A stretch of 64,000 nt of DNA from Phycisphaerae bacterium (GCA_022072445.1 JAJVHV010000005.1:62001-126000), one strand, 5' to 3'. Positions 41,776 to 51,580 are shown, counted from the stretch's first letter. Numbers and translations: made by a program. Notes: a model not told the origin generated them from the sequence alone.

Positions 41776-41855
41776 GCGCGTCAGCCAGCCTTGAATCGTG
41801 ATCTCGCGTCAGTAACACGATTTCCGACCAGGAGCCGCTTTCGGAGCAAAGTGGA

Positions 41856-42671
41856 ATGCGTGCTTTACGCCGTTCGTTTGCCGCGTCCAGACTGGGCTTC
41901 ACGCTGATCGAACTGCTCGTCGTCGTCGCGCTGATCGCACTGCTCATCTCTATCCTGCTGCCGTCGCTCCAGAAAGCCCGCGAGCAGGCCAAGGCGGTCG
42001 TGTGCGGCAGCAACGAGCGCCAGATGGGCATCGCCCTGCTGATGTACACCAACGAGTGGAACTATTACCCCGCCGAGCACGCCCAGTTCGGCGCCCGCGG
42101 CTGGTACACGTCGTGGGCGCCGCGCATCCGCCGCTACATGCAGAACGACACCGGCGCGTTCTATTGCGTCTCGTCCGATTCGGCCTATCGCTGGGTCAAA
42201 CGCTACACCGGCCGCGCCGCGAACTACGACCCCGCCGAGGTCGTCGCCTACGGCTACGAGCCCGGCGAGGACCCCATCGAAGGCGCCGCTTTCTTCTTCA
42301 CCTACGGCTACAACGCCTGCGGCGTGATGGAGTTCAGCAACCCGCTGCTCGGGCTGGGCATGCACTCCAAGCGCACGCCGAACGACTCCGAAGTCTGGAA
42401 GGAGCTGCCGGTAACGCGCGTCAAGCGCCCCGCCGACATGATCGCCATCGCCGACAGCAACACCGACGCCAACTCCGACTCCGAGATCAGCGTCGACCTG
42501 CGCTACCCGTCGATGCTCCCAGGCCGACGGCACAACGACGGCAACCAGGTGCTCTTCTGCGACGGCCACGTCGAGCGGATCGGCTTCGTCAACCTCGTTC
42601 AGGAGGACGAGGCCATGCGGCGGCGCTGGAACAACGACTTCGACCCGCACCGCGAGAAGTGGCGGAAGTGA
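41856..42671 (+). CDS. Prepilin-like protein with H-X9-DG motif (pair 1, second)
   Basis: 271 residues. The leader ([14 protein letters not shown]) precedes the prepilin site [20 protein letters not shown] with Glu at +5. The body is very similar to the product of 40500-41306: both have [20 protein letters not shown]-type text, a [11 protein letters not shown] turn, an FFTYGYN strand and [16 protein letters not shown]. The end has [18 protein letters not shown]. The pair arose by duplication around the small zinc-ribbon gene. Secretion through a type II or IV pilus-like machine is expected, but no such machine is encoded in the window. Confidence 0.93.
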   Translation: MRALRRSFAASRLGFTLIELLVVVALIALLISILLPSLQKAREQAKAVVCGSNERQMGIALLMYTNEWNYYPAEHAQFGARGWYTSWAPRIRRYMQNDTGAFYCVSSDSAYRWVKRYTGRAANYDPAEVVAYGYEPGEDPIEGAAFFFTYGYNACGVMEFSNPLLGLGMHSKRTPNDSEVWKELPVTRVKRPADMIAIADSNTDANSDSEISVDLRYPSMLPGRRHNDGNQVLFCDGHVERIGFVNLVQEDEAMRRRWNNDFDPHREKWRK

Positions 42672-42714
42672 CCGCCCCGCTGTCCGCCGTGCCTTGTCCG
42701 CAAAGCAGTGCACC

Positions 42715-42752
42715 CAGCCGAGCCCGGAGCGTCAGCGACGGGTTCGACCTGA
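42715..42752. repeat. Dispersed GAGCCC...GTCAG element
   Basis: The sequence from CCGAGCCCGGAGCGTCAGCG onward is a variant of the element seen at 22813, 24308 and 37392 (consensus CCGAGCCCCGACCGTCAGGG, then AGGGTTCGA). It lies in the convergent gap between a prepilin-like gene and ftsK. Confidence 0.6.
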
Positions 42753-42806
42753 GTGTGCCTCCGAGCTCGGCGCATCGCGCCGTCGACCCGCTCTATCCAC
42801 ACCCCG

Positions 42807-45338
42807 TCACTCCGGCGCCGCGTCGCCCGCCCCGGGTTCGTCCGCCTCCGCCGCCTCTTCCCGGTCGCGGGCGGCCTTGATGGCCTGCCACTCGTCCTTG
42901 GTCAGCACGACCTCGCGCGCCTGGCTGCCCTTGTACTCGCCGACGATCCCCGCCACGTACATCTGATCCACCAGCCGGCTGGCGCGCCCATACCCGATCG
43001 TCAGACGCCGTTGCAGCAGACTGACCGACCCGCGGCCGCTCTCGATGACGATGTCCACCGCCTGATCGAACAGCTCGTCACGCTCGCCGCCCTCTTCGCC
43101 ACCCGCGCCCGGCATCCGCACCAGTTCCGGATGGAACTGCGGACGCGCCTGGGTGCAGCAGTGCTTCACCACCCGCCGCAACTCCTCGTCGCTCACAAAC
43201 GTCCCCTGAGCACGCGAGAGCTTCGACGTTCCCGGCGGCAGGAACAGCATGTCGCCCTGCCCGAGCAGCACCTCGCCGCCGTTCTGGTCGAGCACGATGC
43301 GTGAATCCAGCCGCGACGAGACCCGGAAGGCGATGCGGCAGGGCAGGTTGCTCTTGATCAGCCCCGTGACGACGTTCGCCTGCGGGCGCTGCGTGCTGAC
43401 GATCAGGTGGATGCCGACCGCGCGGCTCTTCTGCGCCAGGCGGCAGAGATAGAACTCAACTTCCTTGGCGCTGGTCATCATCAGGTCGGCCAGCTCGTCG
43501 ATCACGATCACGATGTAGGGCAGGTGCGTCGGCACCCGCGCCATCTCGTCGTCCGAAGCCGGTTGCAGGCGTTCGCGCAGCCCCGCCGGCCCCAGTGCGT
43601 TATACGCGCGAATGTCCTTCACGCCCGCCTCGGCCAGCAGGGCATAGCGCTCGTCCATCTTCGTCGCCGCCCAGTCGAGAATGCCCTCCGCCTTGCTCAT
43701 CTCCGTCACGATCGGGCACATCAGGTGCGGGATTTCCTTGAACACCGACAGCTCGACCACCTTCGGATCGACCAGGATCAGCTTCACCTCCTCCGGCGTG
43801 TGCGTCAGCAGCACCGACATGACGATCGACGTCACGCACACGCTCTTGCCCGAACCGGTTGTCCCGGCCACCAGCAGGTGCGGCATGCGCGTCAGGTCGC
43901 TGACCACCGGCTGGCCCGAGGCGTCTTTCCCCAAAAACAGCGGTACGCCGCTGCCGCCGGCGCGAACGCCGGTCGCTTCGATCAGGTCGCGCAGTCGCAC
44001 TTTCTCCTTGTCGACGTTCGGCACTTCAATGCCGATCGTGTTTCGACCCGGCAGCGGCGCCACCACGCGCACCGCCGGGGCCTTCAACGCCCGCGCCATG
44101 TCGTTCGACAGCGACGCGATCTGGCTGACCTTGATGCCCGGTGCCAGCTTCAGCTCGAACACCGTGATCACCGGCCCGGTTTCAATCCCCACCACCTGAA
44201 CTTCAAGCCGGAACTCCGTCAGCGTCTGCTCCAGAATGTACGCTTTCTCGCGGCACAGGATTTCCAGCGACTTGCGGTCGATCTGCGTCGCGTGATCCAG
44301 CAGCTCCAGCGTCGGAAGCTGATAACCCCCCGCGTCCAACGGCTCAAACCGACCCTCCGCCCGCGCGGCCCGCGATTGCGGCTGCAAGTGCTTGATAATC
44401 AGTCCGTGAATCGCCTCCGGCGTCCGCACCGCGGCTTCCGGCTTTTCGCCGCCGTCCGCGCCGTCGCCACCCGTCCCACGCTCGCGCGCCGCGCCCCGGG
44501 CCGAATTGCTCCGCGCCGCCGCGGCGGCGTCCGCCGCCGGCGCCGCAGCCTGATCGACCGCAGCCGCATCCGCCGGCGCCGTCGCGGGCGGCGCCGGAAT
44601 CGGCACCGCGGCGGAACGTCCGCGCCCGCCCGCCGCCGGCTCAACGACGCCTCGCAGGCTCGGAACGGCCCCCGACTCGCCGGGAGCGGCCGGCGCCGGT
44701 GCGGGCGATCGCGGCTGCATGAAACGCTCCAGACGCTCCGCCGCCGCCGCCGTCACAATTGAACTCCCCTGTGCCAGCACCCGCGCCGAGCGCGGCCCAG
44801 CCCACCCGATCAGGCGCGTGAATGCCACCACCAGCTCGTCGATCGCCAGCATCAGCCCCACGACGATCGCGCACGACAGCAGGATCATCGTCCCGGCGCC
44901 GCCGATTTGCTCCTCCAGGACGTGCAGCCCGACCAACCCAAGCACACCACCCGCGCCCGGCAGCGGGTACCCGCCCGTGTCCGCGACGAAGCGCCGTGCC
45001 GCCACGCTCGTCGCCGAGACCAGCAGCGCCAGGCCGACGAACCGCAGATACAGGTCGCTCAGCGCCCGCTGCCGCAACCGCGCCGCCGCCGCCGCCGTCA
45101 GCAGCGCCACCAGCGGAAACGCCCCCAGCCCGAGATAGTAGTAAAGCTGATACGCCACCCACGCCCCGATCACGCCGCAGCCGTTGCGGGGCGGGCTGTT
45201 GGCCGGCCAGCGCGTCGCGTTCGGCGGATCGGCCGCGTCGAACGTCAGCAGGCAGATCCACGCGATCAGCGTCGCCACAAACAGCACGGCCCACAGCGAG
45301 AAAGACAAAACCGCGTTTCGGCGTTCGGTTCGGGGCAT
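42807..45338 (-). CDS. ftsK: DNA translocase FtsK/SpoIIIE
   Basis: 843 residues from ATG 45338, chosen because AAGGA lies 11 bases upstream; ATG 45350 adds four codons but abuts that site. Four hydrophobic segments (about 10-175) anchor it, an Ala/Pro-rich linker covers about 215-310, and the motor follows with Walker A GTTGSGKSVC (about 498-507), a Walker B-type VIVIDELADLM, and STQRPQANVVTGLIKSN. The last 65 residues form the gamma winged helix that reads KOPS (SLLQRRLTIGYGRASRLVDQ). It pumps chromosome ends through the closing septum. The linker is shorter than that of E. coli FtsK. Confidence 0.95.
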   Translation of the reverse strand: MPRTERRNAVLSFSLWAVLFVATLIAWICLLTFDAADPPNATRWPANSPPRNGCGVIGAWVAYQLYYYLGLGAFPLVALLTAAAAARLRQRALSDLYLRFVGLALLVSATSVAARRFVADTGGYPLPGAGGVLGLVGLHVLEEQIGGAGTMILLSCAIVVGLMLAIDELVVAFTRLIGWAGPRSARVLAQGSSIVTAAAAERLERFMQPRSPAPAPAAPGESGAVPSLRGVVEPAAGGRGRSAAVPIPAPPATAPADAAAVDQAAAPAADAAAAARSNSARGAARERGTGGDGADGGEKPEAAVRTPEAIHGLIIKHLQPQSRAARAEGRFEPLDAGGYQLPTLELLDHATQIDRKSLEILCREKAYILEQTLTEFRLEVQVVGIETGPVITVFELKLAPGIKVSQIASLSNDMARALKAPAVRVVAPLPGRNTIGIEVPNVDKEKVRLRDLIEATGVRAGGSGVPLFLGKDASGQPVVSDLTRMPHLLVAGTTGSGKSVCVTSIVMSVLLTHTPEEVKLILVDPKVVELSVFKEIPHLMCPIVTEMSKAEGILDWAATKMDERYALLAEAGVKDIRAYNALGPAGLRERLQPASDDEMARVPTHLPYIVIVIDELADLMMTSAKEVEFYLCRLAQKSRAVGIHLIVSTQRPQANVVTGLIKSNLPCRIAFRVSSRLDSRIVLDQNGGEVLLGQGDMLFLPPGTSKLSRAQGTFVSDEELRRVVKHCCTQARPQFHPELVRMPGAGGEEGGERDELFDQAVDIVIESGRGSVSLLQRRLTIGYGRASRLVDQMYVAGIVGEYKGSQAREVVLTKDEWQAIKAARDREEAAEADEPGAGDAAPE

Positions 45339-45488
45339 GCGGGGCGCCATCCTTGTCGAGCGCGGTCGCACGGCGTCCGTGCCGCGCGCACCAAATCGGC
45401 GGCTAGTATATCGCATCCGGGCCGCGCCTTCGATAACCTATGCAAGCAGGCGCGGTTCCGGCCGGAGCCGCCGTCGCGAGGACCCGGT

Positions 45489-46322
45489 TTGCCAGCAAGA
45501 GTGTTCAGCTCGCTTTTCGAACGCCTCGGCGCGCTCATCATCGCCCGCATCAGCGGTTTCGGCCGCTTCGCCGTCTTCAGCCTCTACGCCGCGTCGTTCA
45601 TCCCCGCCGACCTGCTCTCGCGCCGCGCCTGGGGCCGCCTGCTCCAGCAGTCCCTCCAGATCGGCACACGCTCCGTCCCGGTCGTCATGATCACCGGCAT
45701 GTTCGTCGGCATGGTTCTCGCCGTGCAGGCCTACCGCCAATTCGAATCCGCCGGCCTCGGCGACCGCCTCGGCGTCATCGTCAACCTCACCGTCATCTCC
45801 GAGCTCGGACCGGTTCTCGCCGGCGTCATGCTGGCCGGCCGCGTCGGCGGGGCACTCACCGCCGAAATCGGCACCATGAACATCACCGAGCAGCTCATCG
45901 CCCTGCGCAGCATGGGCACGGACCCGATCCGGTTTCTCGTCACCCCGCGCTTCCTCGCCTGCCTGGTCCTCACCCCGCTGCTGACCTGCTACGCCAACCT
46001 GCTCGGCTCCTTCGGCGCCTGGCTCATCACCGTCAAGGTCTACGGCCAGGACTCCGGACCCTACTGGGAGTACACCCGCCAGTTCGTCGAACTCTGGGAC
46101 CTCAACTCCGGGCTCTTCAAATCAATGTTCTTCGGCGGCTCGATCGGGCTGATCAGTTGTTATCGCGGGTTCCATTGCCGGCGCGGCGCCGAGGGCGTCG
46201 GCGAGGCCTGCACCGGCGCCTTCGTCGCCAGTTTCATCGTCATCCTCGTGCTCGACTTCTTCCTGAACATCGTGATGAACGGCGTCTATGAGCTCCGGTA
46301 CGGCTTCAAGCCTATCATTTGA
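45489..46322 (+). CDS. mlaE: MlaE-type ABC transporter permease
   Basis: 277 residues from TTG 45489, which has GAGGA six bases upstream; GTG 45501 is the alternative. The MlaE core is clear: LLQQSLQIGTRSVPVVMITG, MFVGMVLAVQAYRQFESAGL, a long ELGPVLAGVMLAGRVGGALT stretch, and EIGTMNITEQLIAL. It is predicted to span the membrane five or six times. With the ATPase of the next gene it should move phospholipid between membranes. Most Mla loci also carry the MCE substrate-binding protein MlaD; none is found in the window. The neighbour overlaps its last 35 bases. Confidence 0.92.
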   Translation: MPARVFSSLFERLGALIIARISGFGRFAVFSLYAASFIPADLLSRRAWGRLLQQSLQIGTRSVPVVMITGMFVGMVLAVQAYRQFESAGLGDRLGVIVNLTVISELGPVLAGVMLAGRVGGALTAEIGTMNITEQLIALRSMGTDPIRFLVTPRFLACLVLTPLLTCYANLLGSFGAWLITVKVYGQDSGPYWEYTRQFVELWDLNSGLFKSMFFGGSIGLISCYRGFHCRRGAEGVGEACTGAFVASFIVILVLDFFLNIVMNGVYELRYGFKPII

Positions 46323-47145
46323 GACCCGCCTCGACGCCGCGCGGCAACCGGCCGGGGGAAGCGATGGTCCGCCCATCGTCGAACTGCGCGACGTGCACAA
46401 GTCCTTCGGCACGCAGCCTGTCCTGGGCGGAATCAACCTGCGCATCGCCCGCGGCCGAACCACCGTCATCATCGGCCGCTCCGGCACCGGCAAGAGCGTC
46501 CTGCTTCAGCACATCGTCGGCCTCATCCGCCCCGACCGCGGCGAAGTCTTCATCGAGGGCCGCCGCATCAGCCACCTCCCCGAGCGCGAGCTCGTCGAGA
46601 TACGCCGCGAAATCAGCTTCGTCTTTCAGCTCAACGCCCTGTTCGACTCCATGACCGTCGCGCAGAACGTGGCCTTCCCCATGGTCGAATCCGGCCGCGC
46701 GCGCCACATGAGCGCCGCCCGCCTGCGCGAGCTCGTCCGCACGCGCCTCGAACTGGTCGGCATGGCCGGCTTCGAGCACAAGCGGCCGGCCGAGCTCTCC
46801 GGCGGCGAGAAGAAGCGCGTCGCGCTGGCCCGCGCCATCGCCGTCGAGCCGCCCCCCAAGGTCATCCTCTACGACGAGCCCACCGCCGGCCTGGACCCGC
46901 AGCGCTCCGACGTGATCAACCGCCTCGTCCGCCGCCTACAGGATGAGTTCCACGTCACCAGTGTCGTTGTCACCCACGACATGCGCAGCGCCGCGGCCGT
47001 CGGCGACCGCATTCTCATGCTCTGGAATGGCCGATTCATCGCCGACGGTTCGCTGCTCGAACTCGCCTCCGTCAAGGACGAGCACGTCCGGCGGTTCCTC
47101 GAAGGCCGCGCCGAACCCAGCGACATTATCGAGAAGCCCATTTGA
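46288..47145 (+). CDS. mlaF: MlaF-type ABC transporter ATP-binding protein
   Basis: 285 residues with a start at 46288 inside the end of mlaE. The first 25 residues are an extra tail. Walker A is GRSGTGKS (about 64-71), the Q-loop is SFVFQLNALFDSMTV, the signature is LSGGEKKRVALARA, and Walker B is VILYDEPTAGLDP with a switch His in VVVTHDM. It powers the permease. The substrate should be phospholipid, inferred from the MlaE partner. The stop is followed five bases later by a palindromic repeat. Confidence 0.93.
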   Translation: MSSGTASSLSFETRLDAARQPAGGSDGPPIVELRDVHKSFGTQPVLGGINLRIARGRTTVIIGRSGTGKSVLLQHIVGLIRPDRGEVFIEGRRISHLPERELVEIRREISFVFQLNALFDSMTVAQNVAFPMVESGRARHMSAARLRELVRTRLELVGMAGFEHKRPAELSGGEKKRVALARAIAVEPPPKVILYDEPTAGLDPQRSDVINRLVRRLQDEFHVTSVVVTHDMRSAAAVGDRILMLWNGRFIADGSLLELASVKDEHVRRFLEGRAEPSDIIEKPI

Positions 47146-47150
47146 TGCGG

Positions 47151-47303
47151 CACAGCCGTCCTCGGCTGTGAGCGGGGGCACTTGCAGCACAGCCGCCCTC
47201 GGCTGTGTTTGAAGTGACGCCGCCCACGCCTTCTGGTGACAGGCGCGGGCGGCGATGAACTGCGTCAGGTGCTAATCGGCATTCACAGCCACCCTCGGCT
47301 GTG
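47151..47303. repeat. Three copies of the CACAGCC/GGCTGTG palindrome
   Basis: CACAGCCGCCCTCGGCTGTG and close variants occur at 47151-47170, 47188-47207 and 47284-47303, each a seven-base stem with a six-base loop. They fill the gap between convergent mlaF and the lipoprotein gene. The same element forms a larger array at 63176-63365. They may act as transcription end points for the two converging genes. Confidence 0.85.
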
Positions 47304-47309
47304 CCACAC

Positions 47310-48167
47310 TCACAGCGCCAAGTCCGCCAATTCGTCAAGCGTCGTTTCCGTAAACTCGCCGCCGCCGATGCTCACTTCAATACTCCCGTCCACCGGCGAA
47401 TCCTCATTGAAACGAATCACGATCGTCCGTATTGAGCTCGCCGACAGCGTGATGTTCCCGCCAAAAGGCACGAAATTCCCGTACGTTGCATACGACACCG
47501 GCAGATTCTCGACGCCCAGCGTCCAGCTCTGATTATCGGCTGTCACCGTCCCGGCGAACTCGTTGAACGTCGTCACCGGCGCATCGCCGCCGACGTGGTC
47601 GATGCTCCCGTCGCCGCTCGCCTCGACCGTCCCGCCGCTGTCCCGGAACGTCAGGTCGAAATCGCCGACCAGCGCCACCTGGCTCTGCCCGATCTCGTAC
47701 GTCAGGCCGGCGTCGCCATCCAGCTCGGCGCCGTTGCACTCCAGACCGTCGAACGTCACGTCCACCGACTGCGCCAGCGAGTCGAACGTGCCCGTCGCGC
47801 TGCCCGAGCACGTGTAGTCCGAATCGCCGTAGGGTGTACAGCCGTCGCCGAAGTCGATCACGGCGGTGAAGACCAGCGCCCCTTGACCGGACGCGCTCAG
47901 CGTCACCTCCGGGCAGGTGCCGATCGCGATATCGGTCGGAATGGTGGCCGACGTCTCGCCGCTGACCGCGCTCGGCACACCCTGTGACGCCGAAACGCCG
48001 TTCACCAGCGCTTCGATTCCCGCCAGCGCTCCGGCGACGGCGTCCTGCTCGTCGGCGCTGAGGCCGCTGGTCCCAGAATTGCCGGTCAGGTCGGGCGTTT
48101 GCCCCTGCGGGCACCCCGCCAGGGTGGCAAGGGCGATCAGAACGAGCAGCGTGCGAACGTTGATCAT
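47310..48167 (-). CDS. Secreted lipoprotein of unknown function
   Basis: 285 residues from ATG 48167, which has GGAGA upstream; longer frames are not supported. The leader MINVRTLLVLIALATLAGC ends in a lipobox (LAGC), so the mature protein should be lipidated at Cys 19 by Lgt, encoded at 36037. The remaining 265 residues are Gly-, Ser-, Thr- and Asp-rich and predicted all-beta, with no known catalytic motif. Two cysteine pairs (around 83/109 and 120/139) may form disulfides. It is probably anchored to the inner or outer membrane. The family is not recognised. Confidence 0.85.
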   Translation of the reverse strand: MINVRTLLVLIALATLAGCPQGQTPDLTGNSGTSGLSADEQDAVAGALAGIEALVNGVSASQGVPSAVSGETSATIPTDIAIGTCPEVTLSASGQGALVFTAVIDFGDGCTPYGDSDYTCSGSATGTFDSLAQSVDVTFDGLECNGAELDGDAGLTYEIGQSQVALVGDFDLTFRDSGGTVEASGDGSIDHVGGDAPVTTFNEFAGTVTADNQSWTLGVENLPVSYATYGNFVPFGGNITLSASSIRTIVIRFNEDSPVDGSIEVSIGGGEFTETTLDELADLAL

Positions 48168-48388
48168 GAATCGTCTCCGGATTTCTGATTTGTCAGGGTC
48201 GTATTCTCGGCTGGCCGGGATCGGCCCGGCGCGCGAAGCCGACCAGCGTTGTCGTATCGGTCCGCGCCGGGCCGGATTCAAGCAAGAAGCGCGATGTGGC
48301 GGGATTTCGCCAGGTCTGGGTGAGTGCGCGAGATGCGCGAAAACGCTCATGGGATCGCGCGTGCCGTCCGATAGGACGATGTTGAATC
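48168..48388. other. Upstream region of the lipoprotein and second prepilin pair
   Basis: Together with the promoter at 48389-48417 and the leader to 48565, this forms a 398-base divergent gap. The sequence includes GC-rich hairpins, for example CCGGGATCGGCCCGG near 48213, but no gene or known repeat. The promoter of the leftward lipoprotein gene must lie near 48180-48230; I see no clear match. Confidence 0.5.
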
Positions 48389-48417
48389 TTGACGGCTGAG
48401 CCGAATCAAACTATTAT
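48389..48417 (+). promoter_or_regulatory. Strong promoter of the second prepilin-like pair
   Basis: TTGACG (48389-48394) and TATTAT (48412-48417) are exactly 17 bases apart, with five of six matches each to the housekeeping consensus. Transcription would begin near 48424, leaving a leader of about 140 bases before the ATG at 48566. This leader is long for the window, where several genes appear nearly leaderless, and could hold a control element; I see no known riboswitch in it. Confidence 0.75.
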
Positions 48418-48565
48418 GAGAAGACGGTTTGGAGCCGGAGAGGGCCAGGAGTCGCGCGTCTGACGGATTTTCGTCAGCGGCTGCCATTTCAGTGCTGGTC
48501 CTTCGGCGTGCGACGAGCGTGGCGCGCCGTTTGCTAACGAGTTGAAGCGCGTGCGAGGACAAATC

Positions 48566-49501
48566 ATGAGCAAGCGGGCCGGTAACGGGTTCACGTTGAT
48601 CGAGTTGTTGGTCGTGGTCGCGATCATCGCGCTGCTGATCAGCATTCTGCTGCCGTCACTGCAGAACGCGCGCGAGCAGGGCAAGCGCGCTGTCTGCATC
48701 TCGAACCTGCGGCAGTTGGGCAACTGCCAGGCGATGTATCAGAACGATTACGCCGACACGTTCCCGCACCATTACGGCCGTGACGACGGCGATCCGCTCC
48801 CGCCTTGGCCGGTCGGGACGAATGGCTTCTACTACGGCGGCAAGTGGGCGTATGACCGCGCCCGCGGTAACAGCTTCTTCTGGTCGGCGCCCGGCCCGCA
48901 CCGCAAGCCGTTCAATCGCTACATGTTCACCGAGATCAGCGGCAAGCTGGAACCCGGCGACATCAACAAGACCGATCTGGCCACGCAGGAAATGGTCATC
49001 TACCGCTGCCCGTCGGACTACGGCGGACAGATCAACAGCGATGCCAGCGGCGAGGCGGATTTCATTCCGCTCTACGAGACGGCCGGCAGCAGCTACGACC
49101 AGAACTACCACGCCAGCCTGGCGCAGAAGGCGGAGTTCAGCGGCAAACACGACGCCAATACGCAGACCGACAAATACAACTTCTGGAACCTGGCGCCGAC
49201 GACGTGGAACGGGAACAACCCGAACCCCGAGCTCAAGACGCTGTCGACGAATGGGTACTGGAAGCTCAAGATGACCAAGGACGCCGGCCGGTTCGTGACG
49301 CTCTGGGAAGACCGGGCGGACGTGGCGATCTGGAGCGCCGTGCAGACGCGCGGCTATCACAAGAGATTCTCGACACATAGCGTGCTGTTCCTGGACGGTC
49401 ACGCCGACAACCTGTTCATGGACACGCGGCAGACCTGGGGCACCGGCTGGAAGACCGGTTCCCGCTACTGGCAGAAGTGGGGGGAAGACGGCGAGCGCTA
49501 G
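48566..49501 (+). CDS. Prepilin-like protein with H-X9-DG motif (pair 2, first)
   Basis: 311 residues from ATG 48566, with GAGGA seven bases upstream; an ATG 24 bases earlier lacks such a site. The leader MSKRAGNG precedes [20 protein letters not shown] with Glu at +5. The body contains an Asn/Trp/Tyr-rich domain, and the end [16 protein letters not shown] is the H-X9-DG motif. It differs from pair 1 in most of the body but is nearly the same as the gene 33 bases downstream. Both are driven by the promoter at 48389. Confidence 0.93.
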   Translation: MSKRAGNGFTLIELLVVVAIIALLISILLPSLQNAREQGKRAVCISNLRQLGNCQAMYQNDYADTFPHHYGRDDGDPLPPWPVGTNGFYYGGKWAYDRARGNSFFWSAPGPHRKPFNRYMFTEISGKLEPGDINKTDLATQEMVIYRCPSDYGGQINSDASGEADFIPLYETAGSSYDQNYHASLAQKAEFSGKHDANTQTDKYNFWNLAPTTWNGNNPNPELKTLSTNGYWKLKMTKDAGRFVTLWEDRADVAIWSAVQTRGYHKRFSTHSVLFLDGHADNLFMDTRQTWGTGWKTGSRYWQKWGEDGER

Positions 49502-49534
49502 TCGGGTCGGTGACGGCGCTCTGAAAGGACCCTC

Positions 49535-50479
49535 ATGAACGCATCACGGAGAATCCAAAGCGCCGCATTCACCCTTATCGAGCTGCTGGTCGTGGTCGCG
49601 ATCATCGCACTGCTGATCAGCATCCTGCTGCCGTCGCTGCAAAACGCGCGCGAGCAGGGCAAGCGAGCCGTCTGCATCTCAAACCTGCGGCAGCTCGGCA
49701 ACACGCAGGCGATGTATCAGAACGACTACGCCGACACCTTCCCGCATCACTACGGCCGCGACGACGGCGAAGTCATTCCGCCCTGGCCCGGCGGAACCAA
49801 CGGCTTCTTCTATGGTGGGAAGTGGGCCTTCGACCGCACACGCGGCAACAGCTTCTTCTGGTCGGCCCCCGGCCCGCACCGCAAGCCGTTCAACCTCTAC
49901 ATGTTCACCGAGATCAGCGGAAAGCTCGAACCCGGCGACATGACGAAAACCGAACTCGCCGCGCAGGAGATGTACATCTATCGCTGCCCGTCGGACTACG
50001 GCGGACAGATCATGAGCGACGCCAGCGGCGAGCCGGATTTCATCCCGCTCTACGAGACCGCCGGCAGCAGCTACGACCAGAACTACCACGCCTGCCTGGC
50101 GCAGAAGCTGGAGTTCCAGAACAAGCACGATCCGAACCCGGCGACCGACAAATACAACTTCTGGAACCTGGCGCCGACGACGTGGAACGGGAACAACCCG
50201 AACCCCGAGCTCAAGGTGCTCTCGACGAACGGCTATTGGAAACTTAAGTTGAGCAAGGATGCCGGTCGCTTCGTGACGCTCTGGGAAGACCGGGCCGACG
50301 TGGCGATCTGGAGCGCGGTGCAGACGCGCGGTTACCACAGGAAATTCTCGACACACAGCGTGCTGTTCCTGGATGGTCACGCCGACAACCTGTTCATGGA
50401 CACGCGGCAAACCTGGGGCACCGGCTGGAAGACCGGCTCGCGCTACTGGCAGAAGTGGGGCGAGGACGGCGATCGCTAG
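49535..50479 (+). CDS. Prepilin-like protein with H-X9-DG motif (pair 2, second)
   Basis: 314 residues. A short leader ([11 protein letters not shown]) precedes [20 protein letters not shown]. From there on it differs from the upstream gene only at scattered positions, with identical stretches such as [20 protein letters not shown], so it is a recent tandem duplicate or one kept alike by gene conversion. The leaders differ completely. Two proteins this similar may be major and minor subunits of one structure. The strong terminator at 50514 ends the operon. Confidence 0.93.
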   Translation: MNASRRIQSAAFTLIELLVVVAIIALLISILLPSLQNAREQGKRAVCISNLRQLGNTQAMYQNDYADTFPHHYGRDDGEVIPPWPGGTNGFFYGGKWAFDRTRGNSFFWSAPGPHRKPFNLYMFTEISGKLEPGDMTKTELAAQEMYIYRCPSDYGGQIMSDASGEPDFIPLYETAGSSYDQNYHACLAQKLEFQNKHDPNPATDKYNFWNLAPTTWNGNNPNPELKVLSTNGYWKLKLSKDAGRFVTLWEDRADVAIWSAVQTRGYHRKFSTHSVLFLDGHADNLFMDTRQTWGTGWKTGSRYWQKWGEDGDR

Positions 50480-50513
50480 GCCGACCGCGACCTCACCATC
50501 AATGAACCGTCAC

Positions 50514-50547
50514 AGTGCTCCGGAACATGCCCGGAGCACTTTGCTTT
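50514..50547 (+). terminator. Intrinsic terminator of the second prepilin-like pair
   Basis: AGTGCTCCGG (50514-50523) pairs perfectly with CCGGAGCACT (50531-50540) around a seven-base loop, and TTGCTTTG follows. The T-run is interrupted, but the ten-base perfect stem 35 bases after the prepilin stop is convincing. The following gene starts only a few bases later (TTG 50546 or ATG 50558), so its own promoter must lie within or be read through this hairpin. Confidence 0.75.
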
Positions 50548-50557
50548 GAAAGCGGGC

Positions 50558-51580
50558 ATGAACACCGCATACACGATCGTGGCCGGCCTCGTGGCATCGG
50601 CGGTTGCCTTCTGGCCACGCCGCGGAATCCTGGCGCGGTGGCGCCAGGCGCAGGAGCTGGCCCGCCGCACGCGGCGCGAGGACGCGCTCAAGCACATTCT
50701 CAAGAGCGAAGCCAGCGGGCGCGTCGCCACGCTTCAGAGCATCGCGGGGGCGCTGCAGATCACCACCGGCAACGCCGCGGGACTTCTGGAGGAACTGGCA
50801 GCGCACGACCTGTTGACCTTCGAGGGGGGCCGATTGCGCCTGCGGCCGACCGGGCGCGAAATGGGCCTGCACGTCGTCCGCGCGCATCGGCTCTGGGAGA
50901 GCTATCTGGCGGAGCAGACCGGCGTCGCGGAAGACGAGTGGCACTATCGCGCGGAAAAGCAGGAACATCTTCTCAGCCCCGCGCAGACACTTGAGCTGGC
51001 GGCCCGGCTCGGCCATCCGACGCGCGATCCACACGGCGACGCCATTCCTGGTGCCGACGGCACGCTGGAAGGCGAACAGGACCAGTCGCTCAACGGCGTC
51101 GAGCCCGAAACCCCGGTGCTGATCACCCATCTCGAGGACGAGCCGGAAACGGTCTATCGCCAGTTGATGGCACTTGGGTTGCGTCCGGGGATGCGAGCCT
51201 TCGTCATCGAGCGATCCACGACGCGCATTCGCTTCTGGGCGGACGGCAACGAGCACGTTCTCGCGCCGGTGCTGGCGGAGAATGTCTCCGTGAAACCGCT
51301 GCCGGAGTTTCGCCCGGCGGACCTGGTGGAGGAGGAGTATCTTTCGGGCCTGAAACTTGGAGAGCGCACGCGCGTCGTCGGCCTTTCGCGCGCCTGCCGC
51401 GGGCCGGAGCGCCGCCGGCTGCTTGACCTGGGTTTTGTGCCGGGCACGCTGGTCGAGGTTGACATGGTCAGCCCGGCGGGCGATCCGACCGCGTACCGCG
51501 TGCGCGGATCGGTGGTGGCGCTGCGGCGCGAACAGGCCAATCTGATCCGGGTCAACTCGGGGGATGCCGAATCCACATGA
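50558..51580 (+). CDS. Membrane-tethered DtxR-type regulator with two FeoA-like domains
   Basis: 340 residues from ATG 50558 (TTG 50546 would add four). Residues 1-25 are hydrophobic (TAYTIVAGLVASAVAF), a likely anchor. Residues 40-100 form a DtxR/MntR-like winged helix (TLQSIAGALQITTGNAAGLL, then LTFEGGRLRLRPTGRE), followed by the helical dimerisation part (AHRLWESYLAEQTGV, AEKQEHLLSPAQ). Two SH3-like FeoA domains follow, about 180-255 and 265-335 (LKLGERTRVVGLS, LLDLGFVPGTLVEVDMVSP). It overlaps the next gene, feoB-type GTPase, by four bases, so it should sense or assist iron import. Confidence 0.85.
   Translation: MNTAYTIVAGLVASAVAFWPRRGILARWRQAQELARRTRREDALKHILKSEASGRVATLQSIAGALQITTGNAAGLLEELAAHDLLTFEGGRLRLRPTGREMGLHVVRAHRLWESYLAEQTGVAEDEWHYRAEKQEHLLSPAQTLELAARLGHPTRDPHGDAIPGADGTLEGEQDQSLNGVEPETPVLITHLEDEPETVYRQLMALGLRPGMRAFVIERSTTRIRFWADGNEHVLAPVLAENVSVKPLPEFRPADLVEEEYLSGLKLGERTRVVGLSRACRGPERRRLLDLGFVPGTLVEVDMVSPAGDPTAYRVRGSVVALRREQANLIRVNSGDAEST

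Noticed and set aside
43407-44762. 451-codon frame antisense to ftsK
   Set aside because: Overlaps the motor domain of FtsK and is rich in Arg, His and Gln without motif or start signal.
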